This document shows, in pieces, positions 59,479 to 64,000 of a DNA stretch of 64,000 nt. The stretch spans positions 744,001 to 808,000 of the forward strand of contig CAXKVV010000022.1 of assembly GCA_964058805.1 (NCBI GenBank). Direction: 5' to 3'. Source of the stretch: Schoenoplectus triqueter. Taxonomy: Eukaryota; Streptophyta; Magnoliopsida; Poales; Cyperaceae. Within the stretch, counting starts at the first letter, position 1. The number at the start of each line of letters is the position of its first letter. The position numbers were made by a program, and so were the translations under genes. The notes beneath the pieces are model-generated. The model was not told the origin of the DNA and did not search any database. It worked only from the letters and a program-made list of their open reading frames with translations.

Positions 59479-60332
59479 TGTTGATTTGTACGTATTGAAA
59501 ATATTCTGCATGGCACTTATCCAAAAACTCATTTCTTTTGTTCTCTTTTGTATTATTGGGGTGGAAATAAATCTGATGCTCTTCAGACTCACAAGCAGGA
59601 TCTTGCACCTCGGATCGGACAATTGAATCATGAATCATCGATGCTACAGATGTTAACCATGATCGAATTTATGCTGCTTCCAAAATCTAACTCCTGGCAC
59701 TGAAGCAAGTGAATGGACTCTTAGATTTAAATACTATGTTACAAATCGCAATAAATAAAGAAAGAGACCAACAGCTGCATGAATCTAAAAAAAAAAAAAA
59801 AATCAACTCTCATCGTCGGATCACAGAGAGCAGATTCCTAATTGCTGAACCGAATAGCAGCAGATTTTGTTCCTATTTGGATACCTCTTTTTCGAGATTA
59901 TTTCTTCGTATGGACGTTCCGCCAAAAAAAAAATCTAAATTCTAAACCGCAGGCACTTGGTTCTTTTTATCAACTGGAGATATAAAAAAAAATCTGCCAC
60001 CATGACAAACTTCCCTTTTATAGCATCACAATCAGCCGTAATAAAATTAAAATATAAAAACACCAGCAGCCGAAATCTCAACTAAATTCTTTGTGGCACA
60101 ACATAGCAACGCTATGGTTTAGTAATTTGCTGACATCCTTGAGAATCTCTTGTTTGTAATCAATCTGTAGAGGATCATTTGTTAGACAGTCGTTACAAAT
60201 TTATTTCAGGGACCATCTGTTAGGGACTTGCTACATTGTGGGGCACATTGAGAGGTGCACAACGCAATTTGGTTAACCTTTTTGCAGTCTTTCTAGACCA
60301 AAACACAAGTATATATCTACTTGACGACACCA
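59479..60332. other. Intergenic, no gene that I can support
   Basis: Short frames of uncertain meaning. A minus-strand stretch at about 59540-59640 reads SIVRSEVQDPACESEEHQIY but has no continuation that I can find. Confidence 0.45.
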
Positions 60333-60340
60333 TATATAAA
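60333..60340 (+). promoter_or_regulatory. TATA box of small membrane protein gene
   Basis: TATATAAA within CACCATATATAAAAACG, 86 bp before the start codon. It implies a leader of about 50 bases, which would hold the C run at 60373-60390. Confidence 0.65.
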
Positions 60341-60372
60341 AACGACAGGATCTGAAAGTAATACCCATTACA

Positions 60373-60390
60373 CCCCCCCCCCCCCCCCCC
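60373..60390. repeat. Poly(C) run of 18
   Basis: Eighteen C residues between the TATA box and the start codon of the next gene. Homopolymers of this length are often mis-sized in assemblies. Confidence 0.9.
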
Positions 60391-60418
60391 AACCACGAAA
60401 ACACCCAACCCCTCTCGC

Positions 60419-60769
60419 ATGGAAGAACCGCAACCAAATCTGACACAAAACCAACTGCATCCTCAACCTGCCCCTGGTTCAGTTGATAATCATAATCCGA
60501 CTAAAGTCCTCACTGTCTGCTCTCTGCTAGTTTTTCTCTCTGGCACAGCAGTTATCGTGTGCTGGTCTATATTTTTCCATCCATCAAACCGGCAACTATG
60601 GATGGTGCCATTTGGATTGATCTTGATTGGTACACCAATTATTGTTTGGTGTTCTATTTTAGCTTCGGATTCAAGCCGACTGATGGACCTCGTGCCAGGT
60701 CGATATGGCCCACAGCGGAGGTTGGTTGTGCCGGAAATGGCAGACGTGCCGCTTGACTTAGAGAAGTGA
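60419..60769 (+). CDS. Small protein with two membrane segments, function unknown
   Basis: A single open frame of 116 residues with a TATA box 86 bp upstream. The N-terminal ~28 residues are Pro/Gln/Asn-rich (PNLTQNQLHPQPAPG). Two hydrophobic segments follow, residues ~30-53 (VLTVCSLLVFLSGTAVIVCW) and ~61-82 (MVPFGLILIGTPIIVWCSIL), separated by a short polar turn with HPSNRQ. The tail is soluble and ends VPEMADVPLDLEK. A two-pass hairpin membrane protein is the likely form. I do not recognise the family. The ordered structure, promoter and lack of repeat features favour a real gene over a chance frame. Confidence 0.7.
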   Translation: MEEPQPNLTQNQLHPQPAPGSVDNHNPTKVLTVCSLLVFLSGTAVIVCWSIFFHPSNRQLWMVPFGLILIGTPIIVWCSILASDSSRLMDLVPGRYGPQRRLVVPEMADVPLDLEK

Positions 60770-61620
60770 TATGTTAGCTGGTCTATACTTGTTTCTATAT
60801 AACAGTAAGGGATGAATACTGTATATTTGCTCATATTTTCTTTTATTGGCTTTGCTTGGAATTACATGGCTGTTTGTAGCATATAGAATATACTCTCTTT
60901 TTGAGATAAATATGGAAACTTATTAAATACAAACCAGTCCTCTCCATGGATATTTCCTTCTTTTTGTTCTCGGGTTTAATTAAGCTACTAAAATAGTGCC
61001 CTAATCCTATATATTATATATGTATATATACCAGCTGAAAATTGCAACCAAAATCAGTTCATTTTGGTTAATTAATTTGCTTTGTTTAGATAAGCTGATC
61101 ACTAAATCCAATGTGATGCCATAGCGAATTATTGCAAAGGTAAGCAGCAGTCTGTTTCATTTTTCTTTCTCTTTTCTGATCTCCTTTTATTCACCATTTT
61201 GAAACAAACCCTACTCTTTTAGGAAACCCTGACACAATAATTAATACCCATGTTTTAACGTGAAAATTTACCATTTTAATCTACCACCCTTATTTTAAAC
61301 TTTTGTATTTTTACTTAAAAATTTATATGTGGCGTTTATTGTAATACTCATTAATTTCTTAATTAAAAAAAATAAAAACATACAGAGAGAATTACAAAGG
61401 CAATTACGTTCTTTTTGGAGTTTCAGGTCGAACTGCTGACGCATACAATTTTGATGGTACCAGAATGAATGGAATGTATAAGTGGCTTAGACGACTAGTG
61501 TTGATTGTCCATCCATCTTTTCTGTTCATGTGTTAAACATGCCAATTCGTGTGTCAATATAAACTGAGTTAGTGTTTTAACATATATATATATATATATA
61601 TAAAGTAAAGAGCTTAATTA
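60770..61620. other. Intergenic, no gene seen
   Basis: AT-rich DNA including a TA microsatellite at about 61582-61602. It contains the presumed 3' region of the small membrane protein gene. Confidence 0.5.
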
Positions 61621-61972
61621 CGGAGGTCATCCGTGAGTTTAACTCAAAAAATATATTAAATTATTTTTAAATTTTAATTTATCATTCTCATTAAATTCTT
61701 TATATGAAAATCTTATGGAATGCAAATTTAAAGTGTTTTGAGATTTTTAAATTATTATTTTTAATTTTTAAAAATAATGTTCAAACATTAAATATTTTAT
61801 AATTATTTTTAGAGCTGATTTTCAAAAATTAAAAACCATGACTTAAAAATCTCAAAACACTTCAAATTTTTGCATCCCATAAGATTTTCATATAAAAAAT
61901 TTAATGAACATGATAAATTAAAATTTGGAGATGATTTGATATAATTTTTAAGTTAAGCTCACGGTATCTTTA
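61621..61972. mobile_element. Foldback MITE with ~160-bp arms
   Basis: The left arm begins at CCGTGAGTTTAACTCAAAAA and the right arm, on the other strand, at ACCGTGAGCTTAACTTAAAA. Both continue with TTTTAATTTATCAT, TATATGAAAATCTTATGG and GTGTTTTGAGATTTTTAA. The arms meet after a short AT-rich centre. A second copy of the same family starts at 63915 and runs off the window. It has no coding sequence. Confidence 0.85.
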
Positions 61973-61989
61973 CTATATATATAGAGAGA

Positions 61990-62376
61990 GAGAAGGGATC
62001 AAATTACCATTTTTTTGATGCCCATGGTGCCTATTTATTTATTTATTTATGTATAAATTTAAAAATATGAACCTTTAGATATATTCTATATCATCTCAAT
62101 TGTATGTATATGAAAAATCAAATTTTTTTTAACTTTATTTGAATAACCATCAAGTAACATGTCTAAATTGTAAAATTTGGTCCGTTGATTTTATTAACGC
62201 TTGATGCCTATATAAATAATATCGAAATGATATAATTTTTTGTATACATATATAAGATGATATTTATAAAATATTCCTTCAATTAGTTTTGTTATTTAAG
62301 AATTTAAATAATAGTTATTTGATATTTAATTTTAATGGCACCGATGTGGCACCAAAATGATGGTAATTGAATCCCT

Positions 62377-62380
<4 letters not shown>
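61990..62380. mobile_element. MITE with ~45-bp inverted ends
   Basis: The left end GAGAAGGGATCAAATTACCA and the right end, on the other strand, GAGAAGGGATTCAATTACCA, continue with TTTTxxTGGTGCC-like sequence for about 45 bp with a few mismatches. AT or GA microsatellites flank both sides, which hides any target duplication. Confidence 0.8.
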
Positions 62381-62412
<32 letters not shown>

Positions 62413-63116
62413 TTATTAAAACTACAGCCATCAAACTTTTTGACATTAGATATAGACCAATATTTGTGCTTTCATTTGTATTTCTGTCTATATACTAACA
62501 ATTTAAATTCTATTTTTTTACAGTCTTTGAACTATTAACTTGAGTCATTAGCGTATTGACCGAAACACAAGTGGAAGCATGTTAGCAAATCTCAGAGAGA
62601 AATAGATTAATTATTACTTTCTTTTATCAATACTTATTAGTATTTTATTTAACACGAAGTATAGTTATATATATTTAAAGTTAAGATCAATTGACAATTA
62701 TTTATCTTGAATACTCTAACGACGCGCGCTTTCTCATATCAGGCCAAAAGAAGAAGAAAAACTTAAAATAGAAGGGAAAAAAGACGTTATTAACATGTTT
62801 GTTTCCGTATAGATTGGTTATCACAATTTTTATATAATTTTACTAATGACCCGTCAAATAACATTGAATATGAACTATTATAATTTCATTTTATTGATGA
62901 ACAATCTTGCTAAAAATAATTACATAAAAAAATAGAACTTGCTAAAATTTATCAATTTTGGGTAAATTTTAGTATGTTTGAATGTTGATTCAAAAATTTT
63001 TAAATTGAGGAACGCAATATAAGGTTTTATCTCAATTTAAAATTGTTGATATAGGAGTTTGAATTTTGTATAATGATATTGTTGGTGAGATTAGAATTTG
63101 ATATTAGTATTGTGAA

Positions 63117-63175
<59 letters not shown>

Positions 63176-63914
63176 GATAATTTATATTGTTTGTGAGTTA
63201 ATGAATGACGCACAAATCAGAATAATATTTTAGAAAAAAAAATGAAACTGATAAAATTTTAAGAAAAAATGAAGGTTAAAGTGCAGTATATCGATCATTA
63301 TGTCCGTCAGTGAAAGTCATCGCAATAAAGATCATTTGTGACAATGCTGACGTCAATAGGGAGTACCTGCGAGGGTCTATGTGCGATCATGCCATCTGCG
63401 ATAGAATACAGTCACAAATATTAGTTTTGTGACTATTTTGACCATAACGGATACCCAATTTTGCTGTATTAATTACTACAAATCTCATGTTAATTCTAAT
63501 TTCTACCTACCTCTATATAGCAGCTTAATTTTATGCATATGCAGATTCTTTAGATCCTGACCTATGTACTATTGATGATATTATCATTATTGCAATAATG
63601 AATATCCAATTTATATTTATTTTTCTATAATTAACGATTGTGATCTCGGCCCCAATATTTAAAAATCCTGACTTTGTCCCTTGCACTAAGGTAACACTTG
63701 TCTAATTTGCATCAACGTTTTAACATACTTACATTTATAATTGTATGCGTAAATATTCATTAAGAATGATTTTTTTATTTCAAAAACTATCTCAGGTTTT
63801 CAATAGATATCATATGTTTTGGAAAAAGTTTCAAATAGATCTCATTATTAAACATGAACATGATATGTACACTTCTTAGTCTCAGCTAGAATATATATAT
63901 ATATATATATGAGT
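62381..63914. other. AT-rich intergenic DNA, no gene seen
   Basis: It starts with an AT microsatellite (to about 62411). The only other landmark is the ATT repeat at 63119-63174. The G+C-richer patch at 63280-63480 shows no reading frame that I recognise. Confidence 0.5.
63119..63174. repeat. (ATT)n microsatellite
   Basis: About 18 uninterrupted ATT units. Confidence 0.95.
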
Positions 63915-64000
63915 GGAGATACCGTGAGCTTAACTCAAAAAATATATTAAATTATCTTAAAATTTTAATTTATCATTCTCATTAAATTCTAATGAGAATG
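63915..64000. mobile_element. Partial foldback MITE, cut by window end
   Basis: GGAGATACCGTGAGCTTAAC and the next ~65 bases match the arms of the element at 61621-61972, especially the reverse complement of its right arm. Only the first arm is within the window. Confidence 0.82.

Overview
This is a piece of nuclear plant genome, most likely a eudicot. It is AT-rich, its genes are split by short GT-AG introns, and its protein families, MITEs, Ty1/copia and CACTA elements are typical of flowering plants. I cannot place it in a genus from sequence alone. There is no bacterial-style operon and no CRISPR array, and I saw no tRNA or rRNA gene.

The left part, about 1-35 kb, is a nested heap of transposable elements. 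(i) A broken Ty1/copia element lies at 1850-4290; its 5' LTR is cut down to the last ~90 bp. (ii) A complete-ended CACTA element lies at 4419-9191 with a TGT target duplication. On the minus strand it carries the N-terminal part of a TNP2-type transposase followed by a degraded Ulp1-like protease. A second, smaller CACTA element (5509-6828) sits inside it. (iii) A simple-repeat-rich MITE complex (10669-12125) contains a long foldback element. (iv) A second copia element (12409 to about 29455) has its gag split by a minus-strand LTR element (13849-26117). That insert has two 5.2-kb LTRs, a 1.74-kb interior without gag or pol, a tRNA-iMet primer site, a polypurine tract and an AATAG target duplication. 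It resembles a LARD-type, non-autonomous derivative of a Ty3/gypsy chromovirus and is young, because its LTRs are nearly identical. (v) A CACTA end relic at 29492-29632. (vi) A decayed L1-type LINE at about 29640-34600, with the 3' end of another LINE inserted antisense.

The right part, about 35-61 kb, is genic. A decayed two-exon fragment of a RAD51-like recombinase gene lies on the minus strand at 36251-36544. Four genes look intact: a 15-exon gene for a 754-residue coiled-coil protein with a conserved C-terminal domain (39573-44609, +); a two-exon gene for a 327-residue membrane-anchored methyltransferase-like protein (47271-48608, -); a nine-exon gene for a 449-residue MFSD5-like major facilitator transporter (53125-57806, +); and a one-exon gene for a 116-residue protein with two membrane segments (60419-60769, +). 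They share no obvious pathway. Several foldback or MITE-like repeats lie between and within them, including one hAT-type MITE with a perfect 8-bp target duplication. The last 3 kb holds no gene that I can see, only foldback elements and microsatellites.

Exon limits were set by eye from open frame, splice sites and remembered family similarity; no transcript or database was consulted.
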